A model generated the notes under the pieces. That model had not been told where the DNA came from, ran no database searches, and worked only from the letters and a program-made list of their open reading frames with translations. A stretch of DNA of 5,293 nucleotides from an uncultured Christensenellaceae bacterium. GTDB lineage: Bacteria; Bacillota_A; Clostridia; Christensenellales; UBA3700. A program made the position numbers and the translations under genes. Positions 4,084-5,293 of the stretch are shown in pieces. Numbering within the stretch: position 1 is the first letter of the stretch; each line of letters begins with the position of its first letter. The stretch spans positions 1-5,293 of the forward strand of contig CALWKT010000023.1 of assembly GCA_944381335.1 (NCBI GenBank), in the 5' to 3' direction.

Positions 4084-5293
4084 ATGGAGAACAGCAATCT
4101 CACGGTCAGCGCCAAAGCGATCGAAAAAGCTTGCTCGAAAGTCAAAGATTTCCTTGACGGCATCGTCGACAAAGGCAGTTTTGTCGAAACCGACGTTTTC
4201 GTCACCGGCAAAGGATTTGACGACGCGGCAAGCGCTCTCGGCGAAGGCGTTGTAACCGGTTACGCTACCGTAAACGGAAGCCCCTTCCACGTGTTTGCGC
4301 AGAATGCGGAAGTCCTCAAGGGCAGCCTTGGCAAGGCGCACGCTGACAAAATCGTCAGATGCATGCAGAGAGCCGTTAAGACCGGAACTCCTTTGATTTC
4401 CGTCATCGACTGCGCGGGCGCAAGAGTGGGCGAAGGTGTGAGCGTACTTGAAGGCTTTGCGAAAGTGCTCGCGGAAGCGGCGATCGTAAGCGGTCAGGTA
4501 CCTCATTTTTGTATTGTCAAAGGCAACGCCGTCGGCATGATGGCTTCGTTTGCGGCAATGGCAGACTTCGTGTTCATGTCGGAAGGCGCGATCATGTCGG
4601 TCAACTCGCCGATGTATCTTGCGTCCACCGGCCAGGATTATCCCAAATCTGCGGCTATGATCGGTTTCAACGCGCACAAGAAGGGAAGCGATCTCGCTCA
4701 GTTCGTATACAAGAACGAAGCGGACCTGAAGAAGCAGCTCACTCAGCTGACCTCGATCCTGCTTGCGGCTGACGAAGAAGCCACCGACGATCCCAACCGC
4801 GTTTCCGCCGCTCTCAACAAGGAGTGCGCGGCACTTGCGAAAGTCAAGGCGATCGTGGATAACGGCGATTATATCGAGTACTGCGGAGAGTACGCTCCCG
4901 AAGTCACCTGCGCGCTTGCGAAGATCAACGGCATCAGCGTGGGCATTGCGGCAACGGACAGCAAGGTCGGGGACGGATACATGACCCTCGAAGGCGTGAA
5001 GAAGCTGACTTCTTTCGTTGAAAAACTCGACGGTTTCGACATCCCGCTCGTTACGCTTGTGGACACGCTCGGCGTGAATCCCAGCCTTGAGCAGGAACTT
5101 GCAGGCGCAGCGAAAGTCACCGGAGACCTCGTCGCTACCGTCGCAAACAGCTCCATCGACAAGATCGGCGTAGCGGTCGGCAAGGCTATCGGCTTCGGCT
5201 ATTCCGCTCTTATGAGCAAGGGCATAGGTTTTGACTACACCCTCGCTACGCAGAACGCTGTCATCTCTCCGATCAGCGGCGAGACGGCAGTCA
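4084..5293 (+). CDS. Biotin-dependent carboxyltransferase subunit (acyl-CoA carboxylase beta / decarboxylase alpha family), 3' end outside window
   Basis: The first 403 residues are present and the frame is open to the window edge. The family usually runs to about 500, so about 100 residues are probably missing. These proteins transfer CO2 between biotin on a carrier protein and an acyl-CoA or 2-oxo acid. Two crotonase-like halves are visible. The N-terminal half has DKGSFVETDVF (29-39), GEGVVTGYATVNG (53-65), a GSLGKAHADKI stretch (80-90), and DCAGARVGEGVSVLEG (109-124) in place of the usual DSGGARxQEG. The C-terminal half starts near 260 with NGDYIEY, followed by INGISVGIAATDS, DGFDIPLVTLVDTLG (316-330), and GKAIGFGYSALMSKGIGFDY. 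Strong promoter, strong ribosome binding site and G+C-rich codon choice suggest high expression. Methylmalonyl-CoA/propionyl-CoA, acetyl-CoA, glutaconyl-CoA and oxaloacetate enzymes are all possible. Biotin carrier and membrane subunit genes may follow downstream, but are not seen. Confidence 0.85.
   Translation, partial: MENSNLTVSAKAIEKACSKVKDFLDGIVDKGSFVETDVFVTGKGFDDAASALGEGVVTGYATVNGSPFHVFAQNAEVLKGSLGKAHADKIVRCMQRAVKTGTPLISVIDCAGARVGEGVSVLEGFAKVLAEAAIVSGQVPHFCIVKGNAVGMMASFAAMADFVFMSEGAIMSVNSPMYLASTGQDYPKSAAMIGFNAHKKGSDLAQFVYKNEADLKKQLTQLTSILLAADEEATDDPNRVSAALNKECAALAKVKAIVDNGDYIEYCGEYAPEVTCALAKINGISVGIAATDSKVGDGYMTLEGVKKLTSFVEKLDGFDIPLVTLVDTLGVNPSLEQELAGAAKVTGDLVATVANSSIDKIGVAVGKAIGFGYSALMSKGIGFDYTLATQNAVISPISGETAV

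Noticed and set aside
4051..4677. Minus-strand open frame of 208 codons opposite the carboxyltransferase gene
   Set aside because: It is rich in His, Arg, Asp and Phe, as expected from the complement of a G+C-rich codon-biased gene. No family resemblance.

Overview
The window reads as a stretch of chromosome from an endospore-forming Firmicute, most likely an uncultured member of the Clostridia. The reasons are a GerW/YtfJ-type spore gene beside a DacF-type D,D-carboxypeptidase, strong AGGAGG-type ribosome binding sites, a TTGATT-N17-TATAAT promoter, and the gene order DUF2953 - ytfJ - dacF - rluB, which recurs in Clostridia (ytfI and ytfJ are also neighbours in Bacillus subtilis). No species can be named from this sequence. 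All supported genes are on the + strand.

Layout. (1) 1-673: the tail of an unidentified gene, overlapped by a small lipoprotein gene with a cyclophilin-like domain. A good intrinsic terminator closes this unit. (2) 702-3700: a compact four-gene block. It holds a DUF2953 membrane protein, the spore protein YtfJ, a secreted D-alanyl-D-alanine carboxypeptidase whose start lies 52 nt inside ytfJ, and a 23S rRNA pseudouridine synthase (RluB type) whose start lies 62 nt inside dacF. A 13-bp hairpin follows rluB. (3) 3701-4083: an AT-rich region without a convincing gene. It carries several small dyads, and its last 90 bases hold a near-consensus vegetative promoter and a strong ribosome binding site. 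(4) 4084 to the window end: the first 403 codons of a biotin-dependent carboxyltransferase (acyl-CoA carboxylase beta / decarboxylase alpha family), cut off by the window. It is visibly richer in G+C and more codon-biased than the genes before it, as expected of a highly expressed metabolic gene.

How the genes fit together. ytfJ and dacF point to spore germination and cortex or wall maturation. The DUF2953 protein is a long-standing neighbour of ytfJ with no firm role. rluB appears to be carried along at the end, translationally coupled through the overlap. The carboxyltransferase is a separate unit, probably the first gene of a biotin-enzyme operon continuing beyond the window (inference).

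I found no mobile element, CRISPR array, tRNA or rRNA. I see no strong evidence of an undescribed system. The points most worth checking are the out-of-frame overlap at the dacF/rluB junction, the altered oxyanion-hole motifs of the carboxyltransferase, and the dyad-rich region upstream of its promoter.
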